From the NCBI GenBank assembly GCA_019828595.1, contig JAHQRK010000008.1, forward strand, positions 2,728,001-2,792,000: 64,000 nucleotides of DNA, written 5' to 3'. Of this stretch, positions 24,727 to 36,888 are shown piece after piece (positions within the stretch are counted from its first letter, which is position 1; each line of letters begins with the position of its first letter). Under the pieces are notes generated by a model. The model searched no databases. It had not been told where the DNA came from and worked only from the letters and a program-made list of their open reading frames with translations. The DNA comes from Aphanomyces cochlioides (lineage: Eukaryota > Oomycota > Saprolegniomycetes > Saprolegniales > Verrucalvaceae). A program made the translations under genes and the position numbers.

Positions 24727-27700
24727 TCATGAAACGACACTGTCAGGAATGGCGTGTTGACGTAACCAGGGGTCCGAAGATAGATGCTTGAGCACATTGA
24801 ATACCTTGGTGTATCCCTTCTTGAGAGGGAGATCAACCAGGAGCTGTTGTAGATGTAGCTTGATCAAAGAGGCAGCATGAATGGCAACTTCCATCGGACT
24901 CTTCGCTGTGAGGTCGGGTCGAAAGGTGCGATCGGCACGTTGGAGCCATATTTGATAATACACGCAGGCTCGGACAATCGGCCATATCTTCAGATAGCCA
25001 CGGATGTAGTATCCATCGGACGGCTTGGGCGTCTCGTAGAACATTTCCAGACACGTTGACGGAAAGGAACACTCGAGCAGTCGCTGGATTGTCTTGAAGA
25101 AATACCAAACAGATTGACCATATCCACAAGAGAACAGGAAATGCTCGTACGTCTCATTGACACGACAGAAGACACACGTCGGCTTGGGGTCTTGGTACTG
25201 AAACAGATATTGCATGGCGTTGGCGCGGAGAAGGGTCTTGAAAATGAACTCTCCATATCGAGGGAGAATGTGGTCGGGTTGGAGGAAGGCGGCAAGTTGG
25301 GTAAGGCGCTTGGGGTCTTCATAAAAGTTGGATGGCAGGTTGAGATGCTTGGTAGGAAGAATGGACGAGCTGACAGCTGGAGAAGCTCTGATCTTAGCCG
25401 ATTTCGAAGTCGCAAGCGCCAACAAGATCGGACTCGAGTCAGGGTGTATCATCCAGTGCCATTCCATCCATTCAGAGCTTGGCGTCGGCAAGTGGAACAC
25501 GGGAGCATCCTCTTCAGAAACAATCTCAAACAATCGTGATAACTTGGTCACCAAGATTGAGATCCATTGTTTCGTTGGAGGGACAAAATTGGCTTGGCGG
25601 CAGGCACGGTTGATTTTGTCGAACAAGATCGAAGCTGGCCAAACTCGCTGACACGGAGTCAACAAATGCGACAACTTCGTGATGTGAAGCGAAGCCAATA
25701 CATTGGCTTGGTCTTGCGTCGATGTAGAGCACTGATCGTATAGGTCTTCGAGTCCAGGCAGATACGAGTTGTGCCAAAGGGGAACATCCAAAGATGAGAT
25801 GTGATTTGGACAGCCGTACGGAGTCCAGCGGGATTCAAACCAGCTACTCAATAAGGCTTTCCACATTGGAGTGATATTGGGATTCTTGTACAGTTGTCTG
25901 ATGAATGCAGAAGAGCCATTTGCCAAGAGGAGATCTCGGGGGGAACCCCATGGATGAAAAGCCTTCTCGAGGAGAGTATAGCCCGGCGTAATCCAGGCGG
26001 ACATGGCAGACTTGCGGGGTGGGGTGGTGATGGCTTGAATGCATCTGATCATGACAGAGCGGTTGTGTTGTTGCCATAAAGCAAGTGCATGGTGCAGGCC
26101 TAAGCCACCGGACTTCTTCGGCATGAATAGGATCTCCTTTTTGATCAAACGGAGGCCATGGACAGAGGAGGATGGGTTGATTTCTTCACCATGCATAAAT
26201 TGAAGCATGGCCTTGTCGATCTTTTTGGCCAGGTCTTTGTCGGCAGGGACAAAAGCCAGTTGGTACCATAACACAGGCAGACATATGCTGTGCAGGATAG
26301 TGACTTTTCCGGCCATGGTTCGAGCCTTGTAGAGCCACAAAGACAAGCGAGCCACAAACTTCTCAAACACGTAATTGAAACGTGCCAATGGAGAAAGATT
26401 GGGCGCAACCAAGATACCAAGAGCCTTCACGGGACTGTCGGAAGTAACTTGTAGTGAGGCAAGGTTCCCATTCAACTGGCTGTAGGTCAGAATTTGGGTC
26501 TTGTCTACGTTGAGTCGGAAACCAGACTTGTCGCAAAAGGTTTGAACCAATGCAAGCTGCCGGTGGAGGCACGTCTCATTTGCAGCATAGAGTTGCGAGT
26601 CGTCGGCAAAGTAACTCCCAGTGTGGTAGCGATCCCCACACTTGATGCCATAGTTGGAGTGTTGCCGTAGGAGTTGGCACATCGGTTCCAAAGCGATCAC
26701 AAACAGAAGTGGCGACAGTGGATCACCTTGCAACACACCGCGTGAGATGTGAACTGGCTTGGACAAGAAGCCGTTCACCAAGATTCGAGACTTGCGGCCC
26801 GAGTACAGTACGCGAACCATGTCAACAAAGGTTTCGGGAAAGCCATAGTGACGGAGGACGCGGAGCAAGTACGCGTGGTCCACGCGATCAAAAGCTTTCT
26901 CAAAGTCAAGCAGTGCCACCATCGAGGACGGACTGTGTAGTTTGATGTGGTGCAGCATGTCATCCAGTCGTGCAATATTGGTTTGGATATTGCTTCGACG
27001 GATAAAGCCTTGCTGGTCCGGGTGGATGATGTGTCGAATGTGGCGCTGGAGTCGATAAGCCAGAATACTCGTCAGGATTTTCACATCCGTGTTGAGTAGG
27101 CTAATGGGCCGATAGTTCTTGGCCTGTGACTTGGGGCCTTTCTTGTGCAGCAACACCAGCGTACTGACAAGTTGCATGGGAGTCAAGCGAGGGTGAGAAT
27201 GGAGCTGGTGTGTGAATAGCAGCTCCAATACCAACGACCACTTGTGAGGTGCAAGTTTGAGGACTTCGAATGGCAGAGCGTTGGGACCTGGCGCTGAGTT
27301 CGAACTGCTGTGTCGAATAGCATGATAGAACTCGTTGGCGCGCAAGGGAGCCGACAGCTCTTTCTGGGCTTGCTCTGGCAGTTGCTTGTGTCGAGTCAAT
27401 GGGGTCAGAAATGACGACACTTCGTCTCCAGATCGCTGCACCTCGGGAGCTGCAAACAAGTCCTTGTAGTAGTCGACCAGGACGTCAGACATGCCTTGTT
27501 GATTGGAGACAACATTTCCATTGACATCCACCAACTCTTTGAAGACTGTCTTCTTCAAGGGGGTAGGGACAGGGGACATGAAGTGGAACTTGGACGAGCG
27601 CTCTGCTTTGTACAAGTGAAGTTGGAACGCCTGGTCTTGACGAAACTGCTTGTCTCGATCTTGCAGCTCGTGAATTTGCTTTTGAAGGTCTCGCACTCGA

Positions 27701-28780
27701 TCCACCAGCACTGAATCTTGACGCATGTTGGGGACTTGCAAAAGCGAAGCGATCTCGACAGCTAACTTCTTCAACGGCAGACGTTGTTTCTCCAATCGTT
27801 GAGAATGGAATTCTTTGAGTTGGGAGCGGATATCATTGACCAGCATGTCGTAGGCCTTGGAGATATTGTGGAATGATGGAGACTTGTCCAAAAATCGATC
27901 CAGACATCCATGAACAATCTCGGCCGCTCGTGGTAGACGAAGTAGCCAAGTTGGAGCTTTCCATGATCCAGAGCCATGGCGCAATGTTTGACGCTTTGAG
28001 ATGATACGACAAGCCACGTGCAGCCTGTGGAACGTGTGGCATGTGCGTCGCCTTCCAATGACGAAGACCCGCCAAGGTGGACGAACAAAATATGTAGTCG
28101 AGTCGGTTGGTGAGTGTGGGACTTGTGAAGGTTCTTGCCACGGGGTTTTGACGGCGAAACAGATCCACCAGAGACAAACTGTGCATCCATTGTTCCAGTT
28201 GAAGGGTGCCGGCCATGGTGGAGGTACTGGGTCTCAACGAATCCAAATCTTTGTTGAGAGTGCAGTTGAAATCTCCTCCAACAATGTGGAGCGCATGTGG
28301 AGGAAAGTCGCGTGGCAATTCTTCGAAGTAACTTGCTCGTTGTTGGAAGGCTGCCGGCGCATAGATATTGTGGAGAACGACTGTCAGTGGACCCAGAGTA
28401 CATCGCACTTGTAGATAACGACCACGAAGCACTGGGTTGTCATGAGGGACTTGAGTGGCGTTCTTCAAAGGAGAGTGAGGATGTATCAACGTAGCCAGAC
28501 CTCCAGTGGCTGGCGACGTGGATACTTCAGGGTAAATAGGCTCTTCAAAGAACAAAGAGCCTTCGTGGTTTGTGATGCGTTGCCAATGGAACGCAACACG
28601 GTCGTGGAGACTTGGCGTGCGGAAACGGGTTTCTTGGATAAAGGAAACGTCGTGAACACTTGATAGTTTGTCGAGGATGTACCGATGGCTGTTGGAGAAG
28701 CCATTGGTGTTGAGGGAGATGATTTGTGGGTCCCAGTCCACGAGTTCAGTTGGGACATCGGAGAAGTTGTTGTCAATCAT
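24727..28780 (-). pseudogene. ORF2 of copy D, full length with a frameshift
   Basis: Complete ORF2 from ATG (28778-28780) to TGA. A 2-bp deletion at about 28020 (ACGTGCAGCC where other copies have ACGTGGTCAGCC) shifts the frame at the ADHVA endonuclease motif, splitting it into an N-terminal ~250-codon part and a C-terminal ~1100-codon part with all RT motifs and the zinc motif. Otherwise near-identical to the intact copy at 49933-53988. Confidence 0.93.
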
Positions 28781-28858
28781 CACGAGTACAGATGAAAATG
28801 AGTAGAATGGAGGGGTCAGAGGGGAGGTTGAAATGGATTGAAGCAGGGGATAGAAGCC

Positions 28859-30254
28859 TTAGAGTTGATCGTCCTCCAAATCGAGGGGATCAATTTCGTC
28901 GGCGTTCATGGAGTGGTGAGCTTTGCTGCAGAGCTCGTCGATGTGGTAATTGTTGGTGATGCTTTTGAGCATCGAGATGGCCGACAAGACGGGAGCCGGC
29001 AAAGTGAACTTCTCGAGATTGTCGCTGAAGTTTTCGATCAAAGCAAACAGCGACCAGTCCGTCAAGCAGTTGGTGTCAGGCAATCTTGTTGCTTCTTGGT
29101 TCAATAGAACAGTCAGTGCCTCCGAGTTTGTGTAGAGGTCTGGGGCCCGATTTGAGAGGAATAAGTCAATCGTAGCAAGTGCAAAGAGGATGCGCTTGAT
29201 CTCTGGTATGTCCGTGGTCAATTCTTCCAAGATTTCTGACGGGTGAATCTTGTATTGAGCCATGAAGTTGACGTGATGTTTGTAGTTGTGAGGCTTGCCT
29301 TGAGCTTTTAACAAAGCCATCTTGCGCTCAATAGTCTTGGTTGCAACAAGTGACTGAAACAAACTGAGGTCTTCATCTTGTGCGTACATAGCATGTGAAA
29401 CGAGCTGAGGATCATCTCGCAAAATGCGTTGACATTCGGTGATACTGCCTTCGACTTTCTTGTCTCGAATGATCTTCTTCGCCAATTCGAGGTGGGCTGC
29501 AGCAGACTTGTTAAGTCGTTGTTTCTTCGCTTTGCCTTTGGTCTTTTTCGGGCGTGGCGCACTTGAATCTTCCAATATAATTCGAGGCACTGCAAAGTCT
29601 TCAAACGAGAGTTCCACGTCGTCTTCTTCGAGGATATGAAAACGGTTGGATGTCGGCAGGGGATCCAAACGTGGGGACGAAGGCAAAGTACGTTTTGGAG
29701 CTGGTCCAGACCGGTAGCCCGTTACCAATTGAAGGTCCAGCGAGTTCTTGGGCTGCTCACTTGGTGGAGCAAGAGCGGGCGATTCGTTGGTAGACATTTC
29801 CACATCTTCTTGTTGTTTGTCTTGTCCATTGTTGTTAGGGGGATCGCTGTCACCAGACATATCGACATCAGAGCCATGAGAAGGAGCTGTTGGCTGTGGT
29901 TGTTCATCTTGACCATCTTCAGATGCCTCAGTTGAGTCGGCCTTGCCTTCCGCATTTGTTCCAGGGTCTTGATCATGATCGTCTCCATCATGTTCAGGTT
30001 CTTTTTCTCCTGACGGAGGAGATTTTGCCGCTGCCTTGGCCGCTTTTGCCTTCGCTTTTTCAGCCTTGGCCTCTGCACGTCGTGAAACAATCGACGGAGG
30101 CAATGTCTTGTTCAGAGCAGCGATCTTGTGCTGAAACACGACGACAAAAGGCTGACCCGACGGATCCGTAATGGTGATTTCGCGTAGTGCGTCGCCGGAT
30201 TTTGGCACCAGCACTGCAGGAGGCGCAGACGACTTGAAAATGACTCTCAAATGC
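28859..30254 (-). pseudogene. ORF1 C-terminal part of copy D
   Basis: About 465 codons of ORF1 ending in DLEDDQL and TAA. It contains the end of the conserved central domain (ITDPSGQPFVVVF), the Ala/Lys-rich basic stretch, the acidic Ser/Gln-rich linker and the helical C-terminal domain. The N-terminal half is missing through 5' truncation of the element. Stop-to-ORF2-ATG spacing is 78 nt, as in every copy. Confidence 0.92.
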
Positions 30255-31955
30255 CAAAGAGCCTTCGTGGTTTGTGATGCGTTGCCAATGGAACGCAACA
30301 CGGTCGTGGAGACTTGGCGTGCGGAAACGGGTTTCTTGGATAAAGGAAACGTCGTGAACACTTGATAGTTTGTCGAGGATGTACCGATGGCTGTTGGAGA
30401 AGCCATTGGTGTTGAGGGAGATGATTTGTGGGTCCCAGTCCACGAGTTCAGTTGGGACATCGGAGAAGTTGTTGTCAATCATCACGAGTACAGATGAAAA
30501 TGAGTAGAATGGAGGGGTCAGAGGGGAGGTTGAAATGGATTGAAGCAGGGGATAGAAGCCTTAGAGTTGATCGTCCTCCAAATCGAGGGGATCAATTTCG
30601 TCGGCGTTCATGGAGTGGTGAGCTTTGCTGCAGAGCTCGTCGATGTGGTAATTGTTGGTGATGCTTTTGAGCATCGAGATGGCCGACAAGACGGGAGCCG
30701 GCAAAGTGAACTTCTCGAGATTGTCGCTGAAGTTTTCGATCAAAGCAAACAGCGACCAGTCTGTCAAGCAGTTGGTGTCAGGCAATCTTGTTGCTTCTTG
30801 GTTCAATAGAACAGTCAGTGCCTCCGAGTTTGTGTAGAGGTCTGGGGCCCGATTTGAGAGGAATAAGTCAATCGTAGCAAGTGCAAAGAGGATGCGCTTG
30901 ATCTCTGGTATGTCCGTGGTCAATTCTTCCAAGATTTCTGACGGGTGAATCTTGTATTGAGCCATGAAGTTGACGTGATGTTTGTAGTTGTGAGGCTTGC
31001 CTTGAGCTTTTAACAAAGCCATCTTGCGCTCAATAGTCTTGGTTGCAACAAGTGACTGAAACAAACTGAGGTCTTCATCTTGTGCGTACATAGCATGTGA
31101 AACGAGCTGAGGATCATCTCGCAAAATGCGTTGACATTCGGTGATACTGCCTTCGACTTTCTTGTCTCGAATGATCTTCTTCGCCAATTCGAGGTGGGCT
31201 GCAGCAGACTTGTTAAGTCGTTGTTTCTTCGCTTTGCCTTTGGTCTTTTTCGGGCGTGGCGCACTTGAATCTTCCAATATAATTCGAGGCACTGCAAAGT
31301 CTTCAAACGAGAGTTCCACGTCGTCTTCTTCGAGGATATGAAAACGGTTGGATGTCGGCAGGGGATCCAAACGTGGGGACGAAGGCAAAGTACGTTTTGG
31401 AGCTGGTCCAGACCGGTAGCCCGTTACCAATTGAAGGTCCAGCGAGTTCTTGGGCTGCTCACTTGGTGGAGCAAGAGCGGGCGATTCGTTGGTAGACATT
31501 TCCACATCTTCTTGTTGTTTGTCTTGTCCATTGTTGTTAGGGGGATCGCTGTCACCAGACATATCGACATCAGAGCCATGAGAAGGAGCTGTTGGCTGTG
31601 GTTGTTCATCTTGACCATCTTCAGATGCCTCAGTTGAGTCGGCCTTGCCTTCCGCATTTGTTCCAGGGTCTTGATCATGATCGTCTCCATCATGTTCAGG
31701 TTCTTTTTCTCCTGACGGAGGAGATTTTGCCGCTGCCTTGGCCGCTTTTGCCTTCGCTTTTTCAGCCTTGGCCTCTGCACGTCGTGAAACAATCGACGGA
31801 GGCAATGTCTTGTTCAGAGCAGCGATCTTGTGCTGAAACACGACGACAAAAGGCTGACCCGACGGATCCGTAATGGTGATTTCGCGTAGTGCGTCGCCGG
31901 ATTTTGGCACCAGCACTGCAGGAGGCGCAGACGACTTGAAAAGACTCTCAAATGC
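30255..31955 (-). mobile_element. Duplicated LINE segment (ORF2 N-terminus plus ORF1 C-terminal half), unit 2
   Basis: Continuation of host copy C after D. It holds the ORF2 start (ATG 30480-30482) with ~75 codons, the 78-nt spacer (30483-30560), and ORF1 from 30561 to 31955. The ORF1 is cut at the same point as copy D's because this unit is a duplicate. Confidence 0.88.
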
Positions 31956-32609
31956 CAAAGAGCCTTCGTGGTTTGTGATGCGTTGCCAATGGAACGCAAC
32001 ACGGTCGTGGAGACTTGGCGTGCGGAAACGGGTTTCTTGGATAAAGGAAACGTCGTGAACACTTGATAGTTTGTCGAGGATGTACCGATGGCTGTTGGAG
32101 AAGCCATTGGTGTTGAGGGAGATGATTTGTGGGTCCCAGTCCACGAGTTCAGTTGGGACATCGGAGAAGTTGTTGTCAATCATCACGAGTACAGATGAAA
32201 ATGAGTAGAATGGAGGGGTCAGAGGGGAGGTTGAAATGGATTGAAGCAGGGGATAGAAGCCTTAGAGTTGATCGTCCTCCAAATCGAGGGGATCAATTTC
32301 GTCGGCGTTCATGGAGTGGTGAGCTTTGCTGCAGAGCTCGTCGATGTGGTAATTGTTGGTGATGCTTTTGAGCATCGAGATGGCCGACAAGACGGGAGCC
32401 GGCAAAGTGAACTTCTCGAGATTGTCGCTGAAGTTTTCGATCAAAGCAAACAGCGACCAGTCCGTCAAGCAGTTGGTGTCAGGCAATCTTGTTGCTTCTT
32501 GGTTCAATAGAACAGTCAGTGCCTCCGAGTTTGTGTAGAGGTCTGGGGCCCGATTTGAGAGGAATAAGTCAATCGTAGCAAGTGCAAAGAGGATGCGCTT
32601 GATCTCTGG
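31956..32609 (-). mobile_element. LINE segment, unit 3, interrupted by copy E
   Basis: ORF2 N-terminus (ATG at 32181-32183), spacer and the last ~115 codons of ORF1 (stop at 32262). It is broken at 32609 by copy E and resumes at 40003 after E. The 1-bp deletion near 31942 puts this unit's ORF2 N-terminal frame in phase with ORF1 of unit 2, creating an open chimera of about 540 codons (30561-32183) that is probably meaningless. Confidence 0.88.
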
Positions 32610-32629
32610 TTAAATGAGTTGTATTAACC
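32608..32629 (-). promoter_or_regulatory. 3'-terminal hairpin of the LINE RNA
   Basis: The extreme 3' end forms a 6-bp perfect stem, GGTTAA / TTAACC, with a 10-nt loop. The outermost GG (32608-32609) belongs to the target, so in integrated DNA the stem closes on the insertion site. The same arrangement occurs at every 3' end except copy I (54512), which follows CTTGA. LINEs lacking poly(A), such as UnaL2, use a 3' stem-loop for recognition by their reverse transcriptase; a similar role here is inference. Confidence 0.7.
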
Positions 32630-32654
32630 TTATTTTTGAGCAAAGGCCCTAATG

Positions 32655-32675
32655 ACTTACTAATTTGCCTCGTAC
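32655..32675 (+). repeat. 3'-UTR inverted copy of the element's 5' terminus
   Basis: Read on the plus strand this matches the first 21 nt of the element (sense strand, complementary to 39967-39987) at 19 of 21 positions, including 14 in a row (AATTTGCCTCGTAC). In the RNA the two ends are therefore complementary and could form a panhandle. The motif is present in the 3' UTR of every copy examined. Confidence 0.85.
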
Positions 32676-32677
32676 TG

Positions 32678-32685
32678 TATAAATA
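32678..32685 (+). promoter_or_regulatory. TATA-like motif antisense in the 3' UTR
   Basis: TATAAATA on the strand opposite to the element, directly after the inverted copy of the 5' terminus, conserved in all 3' UTRs. Transcription from it would run antisense through ORF2. Sequence match only; there is no evidence of activity. Confidence 0.3.
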
Positions 32686-32735
32686 GAACTTGGAAAACAG
32701 AATATGGCAAAGTGGTCATTGAACAGGAGATGAAG

Positions 32736-32758
32736 TGAGTGAGCCGTCAGCTCACTCA
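32736..32758 (-). promoter_or_regulatory. Hairpin at the ORF2 stop codon
   Basis: A 9-bp perfect stem (TGAGTGAGC / GCTCACTCA, sense strand) with a 5-nt loop begins at the TGA stop of ORF2. The loop varies between copies (TAACG, TGACG) while the stem is kept in most. Copies D, M and Q lack one GT pair on the far side, and Q and H-adjacent copy I have an extra loop base. Possible roles: RNA 3'-end recognition or a transcription/processing signal. Confidence 0.6.
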
Positions 32759-35700
32759 TGAAACGACGCTGTCAGGAATGGCGTGTTGACGTAACCAGGG
32801 GTCCGAAGATAGATGCTTGAGCACATTGAATACCTTGGTGTATCCCTTCTTGAGAGGGAGATCAACCAGGAGCTGTTGTAGATGTAGCTTGATCAAAGAG
32901 GCAGCATGAATGGCAACTTCCATCGGACTCTTCGCTGTGAGGTCGGGTCGAAAGGTGCGATCGGCACGTTGGAGCCATATTTGATAATACACGCAGGCTC
33001 GGACAATCGGCCAGATCTTCAGATAGCCACGGATGTAGTATCCATCGGACGGCTTGGGCGTCTCGTAGAACATTTCCAGACACGTGGACGGAAAGGAACA
33101 CTCGAGCAGTCGCTGGATCGCCTTGAAGAAATACCAAACAGATTGACCATATCCACAAGAGAACAGGAAATGCTCGTACGTCTCATTGACACGACAGAAG
33201 ACACACGTCGGCTTGGGGTCTTGGTACTGAAACAGATATTGCATGGCGTTGGCGCGGAGAAGGGTCTTGAAAATGAACTCTCCATATCGAGGGAGAATGT
33301 GGTCGGGTTGGAGGAAGGCGGCAAGTTGGGTAAGGCGCTTGGGGTCTTCGTAAAAGTTGGATGGCAGGTTGAGATGCTTGGTAGGAAGAATGGACGAGCT
33401 GACAGCTGGAGAAGCTCTGATCTTAGCCGATTTCGAAGTCGCAAACGCCAACAAGATCGGACTCGAGTCAGGGTGAATTATCCAGTGCCATTCCATCCAT
33501 TCAGAGCTTGGCGTCGGCAAGTGGAACACGGGAGCATCCTCTTCAGAAACAATCTCAAACAATCGTGATAACTTGGTCACCAAGATTGAGATCCATTGTT
33601 TCGTTGGAGGGACAAAATTGGCTTGGCGGCAGGCACGGTTGATTTTGTCGAACAAGATCGAAGCTGGCCAAACTCGCTGACACGGAGTCAACAAATGCGA
33701 CAACTTCGTGATGTGAAGCGAAGCCAATACATTGGCTTGGTCTTGCGTCGATGTAGAGCACTGATCGTATAGGTCTTCGAGTCCAGGCAGATACGGTTGT
33801 GCCAAAGGGGAACATCCAAAGATGAGATGTGATTTGGACAGCCGTACGGAGTCCAGCGGGATTCAAACCAGCTACTCAATAAGGCTTTCCACATTGGAGT
33901 GATATTGGGATTCTTGTACAGTCGTCTGATGAATGCAGAAGAGCCATTTGCCAAGAGGAGATCTCGGGGGGAACCCCATGGATGAAAAGCCTTCTCGAGG
34001 AGAGTATAGCCCGGCGTAATCCAGGCGGACATGGCAGACTTGCGGGGTGGGGTGGTGATGGCTTGAATGCATCTGATCATGACAGAGCGGTTGTGTTGTT
34101 GCCATAAAGCAAGTGCATGGTGCAGGCCTAAGCCACCGGACTTCTTCGGCATGAATATGATCTCCTTTTTGATCAAACGGAGGCCATGGACAGAGGAGGA
34201 TGGGTTGATTTCTTCACCATGCATAAATTGAAGCATGGCCTTGTCGATCTTTTTGGCCAGGTCTTTGTCGGCAGGGACAAAAGCCAGTTGGTACCATACC
34301 ACAGGCAGACATATGCTGTGCAGGATAGTGACTTTTCCGGCCATGGTTCGAGCCTTGTAGAGCCACAAAGACAAGCGAGCCACAAACTTCTCAAACACGT
34401 AATTGAAACGTGCCAATGGAGAAAGATTGGGCGCAACCAAGATACCAAGAGCCTTCACGGGACTGTCGGAAGTAACTTGTAGTGAGGCAAGGTTCCCATT
34501 CAACTGGCTGTAGGTCAGAATTTGGGTCTTGTCTACGTTGAGTCGGAAACCAGACTTGTCGCAAAAGGTTTGAACCAATGCAAGCTGCCGGTGGAGGCAC
34601 GTCTCATTTGCAGCATAGAGTTGCGAGTCGTCGGCAAAGTAACTCCCAGTGTGGTAGCGATCCCCACACTTGATGCCATAGTTGGAGTGTTGCCGTAGGA
34701 GTTGGCACATCGGTTCCAAAGCGATCACAAACAGAAGTGGCGACAGTGGATCACCTTGCAACACACCGCGTGAGATGTGAACTGGCTTGGACAAGAAGCC
34801 GTTCACCAAGATGCGAGACTTGCGGCCCGAGTACAGTACGCGAACCATGTCAACAAAGGTTTCGGGAAAGCCATAGTGACGGAGGACGCGGAGCAAGTAC
34901 GCGTGGTCCACGCGATCAAAAGCTTTCTCAAAGTCAAGCAGTGCCACCATCGAGGACGGACTGTGTAGTTTGATGTGGTGCAGCATGTCATCCAGTCGTG
35001 CAATATTGGTTTGGATATTGCTTCGACGGATAAAGCCTTGCTGGTCCGGGTGGATGATGTGTCGAATGTGGCGCTGGAGTCGATAAGCCAGAATACTCGT
35101 CAGGATTTTCACATCCGTGTTGAGTAGGCTAATGGGCCGATAGTTCTTGGCCTGTGACTTGGGGCCTTTCTTGTGCAGCAACACCAGCGTACTGACAAGT
35201 TGCATGGGAGTCAAGCGAGGGTGAGAATGGAGCTGGTGTGTGAATAGCAGCTCCAATACCAACGACCACTTGTGAGGTGCAAGTTTGAGGACTTCGAATG
35301 GCAGAGCGTTGGGACCTGGCGCTGAGTTCGAACTGCTGTGTCGAATAGCATGATAGAACTCGTTGGCACGCAAGGGAGCCGACAGCTCTTTCTGGGCTTG
35401 CTCTGGCAGTTGCTTGTGTCGAGTCAATGGGGTCAGAAATGACGACACTTCGTCTCCAGATCGCTGCACCTCGGGAGCTGCAAACAAGTCCTTGTAGTAG
35501 TCGACCAGGACGTCAGACATGCCTTGTTGATTGGAGACAACATTTCCATTGACATCCACCAACTCTTTGAAGACTGTCTTCTTCAAGGGGGTAGGGACAG
35601 GGGACATGAAGTGGAACTTGGACGAGCGCTCTGCTTTGTACAAGTGAAGTTGGAACGCCTGGTCTTGACGAAACTGCTTGTCTCGATCTTGCAGCTCGTG

Positions 35701-36810
35701 AATTTGCTTTTGAAGGTCTCGCACTCGATCCACCAGCACTGCATCTTGACGCATGTTGGGGACTTGCAAAAGCGAAGCGATCTCGACAGCTAACTTCTTC
35801 AACGGCAGACGTTGTTTCTCCAATCGTTGAGAATGGAATTCTTTGAGTTGGGAGCGGATATCATTGACCAGTATGTCGTAGGCCTTGGAGATATTGTGGA
35901 ATGTTGGAGACTTGTCCAAAAATCGATCCAGACATCCATGAACAATCTCGGCCGCTCGTGGTAGACGAAGTAGCCAAGTTGGAGCTTTCCATGATCCAGA
36001 GCCATGGCGCAATGTTTGACGCTTTGTGATGATACGACAAGCCACGTGGTCAGCCTGTGGAACGTGTGGCATGTGCGTCGCCTTCCAATGACAAAGACCC
36101 GCCAAGGTGGACGAACAAAAGATGTAGTCGAGTCGGTTGGTGAGTGTGGGACTTGTGAAGGCTCGTGCCACGGGGTTTTGACGACGAAACAGATCCACCA
36201 GAGACAAACTGTGCATCCATTGTTCCAGTTGAAGGGTGCCGGCCATGGTGGAGGTACTGGGTCTCAACGAATCCAAATCTTTGTTGAGAGTGCAGTTGAA
36301 ATCTCCTCCAACAATGTGGAGCGCATGTGGAGGAAAGTCGCGTGGCAATTCTTCGAAGTAACTTGCTCGTTCTTGGAAGGCTGCCGGCGCATAGATATTG
36401 TGGAGAACGACTGTCAGTGGACCCAGAGTACATCGCACTTGTAGATAACGACCACGAAGCACTGAGTTGTCATGAGGGACTTGAGTGGCGTTCTTCAAAG
36501 GAGAGTGAGGATGTATCAACGTAGCCAGACCTCCAGTGGCTGGCGACGTGGATACTTCAGGGTAAATAGGCTCTTCAAAGAACAAAGAGCCTTCGTGGTT
36601 TGTGATGCGTTGCCAATGGAACGCAACACGGTCGTGGAGACTTGGCGTGCGGAAACGGGTTTCTTGGATAAAGGAAACGTCGTGAACACTTGATAGTTTG
36701 TCGAGGATGTACCGATGACTGTTGGAGAAGCCATTGGTGTTGAGGGAGATGATTTGTGGGTCCCAGTCCACGAGTTCAGTTGGGACATCGGAGAAGTTGT
36801 TGTCAATCAT
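32756..36810 (-). pseudogene. ORF2 of copy E, full length with one frameshift
   Basis: APE endonuclease and reverse transcriptase, full length. A single-base deletion at about 33795 (ATACGGTTG, others ATACGAGTTG) shifts the frame after the RT domain and before the CX2CX7HX4C motif. The endonuclease and RT catalytic motifs (FIQET, GGDFN, LDYIF, DFEKAFDRVD, YFADD) are intact upstream, giving an open frame of about 1040 codons. Shares variants (IRRLYKNP, HWIIHPD) with copy H, so E and H are close relatives. Confidence 0.93.
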
Positions 36811-36888
36811 CACGAGTACAGATGAAAATGAGTAGAATGGAGGGGTCAGAGGGGAGGTTGAAATGGATTGAAGCAGGGGATAGAAGCC
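36811..36888 (-). promoter_or_regulatory. ORF1-ORF2 spacer, pyrimidine-rich and open in frame
   Basis: The 78-nt spacer contains almost no G on the sense strand and no stop codon in the shared ORF1/ORF2 frame; 26 codons lie between the ORF1 TAA and the ORF2 ATG. Length and phase are the same in D, E, G and H. Candidate mechanisms for ORF2 expression are reinitiation, internal entry at the C/T tract, or TAA readthrough. Confidence 0.6.

Larger units (their letters stand above)
24582..30254 (-). mobile_element. LINE copy D, 5'-truncated in ORF1
   Basis: A 5673-bp insertion into ORF2 of copy C. It carries the 3' UTR, full-length ORF2 and the C-terminal ~465 codons of ORF1, and ends at CTCTCAAATGC (30254). 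The 16-bp target duplication is at 24566-24581 and 30255-30270. It later provided homology for the 1.7-kb tandem duplication described separately. Confidence 0.94.
28553..32609 (-). repeat. Tandem duplication, 1702-bp period, about 2.4 copies
   Basis: CAAAGAGCCTTCGTGG occurs at 28553, 30255 and 31956, and the ORF1 stop at 28859, 30561 and 32262: spacings 1702 and 1701. Each unit runs from the ORF2 N-terminus through the spacer into ORF1 up to CTCTCAAATGC, then jumps back to CAAAGAG. The first junction is D's 5' end plus its target duplication. The second (31955/31956) repeats it exactly apart from a 1-bp deletion at about 31942, so it arose by duplication, most simply unequal exchange between D and the matching part of its host copy. 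The third unit is cut by copy E. Confidence 0.9.

Noticed and set aside
30561..32183. A 540-codon ORF2-N/ORF1-C chimera as a new gene.
   Set aside because: It is produced by the tandem-duplication junction plus a 1-bp deletion; no start region or selection evidence.
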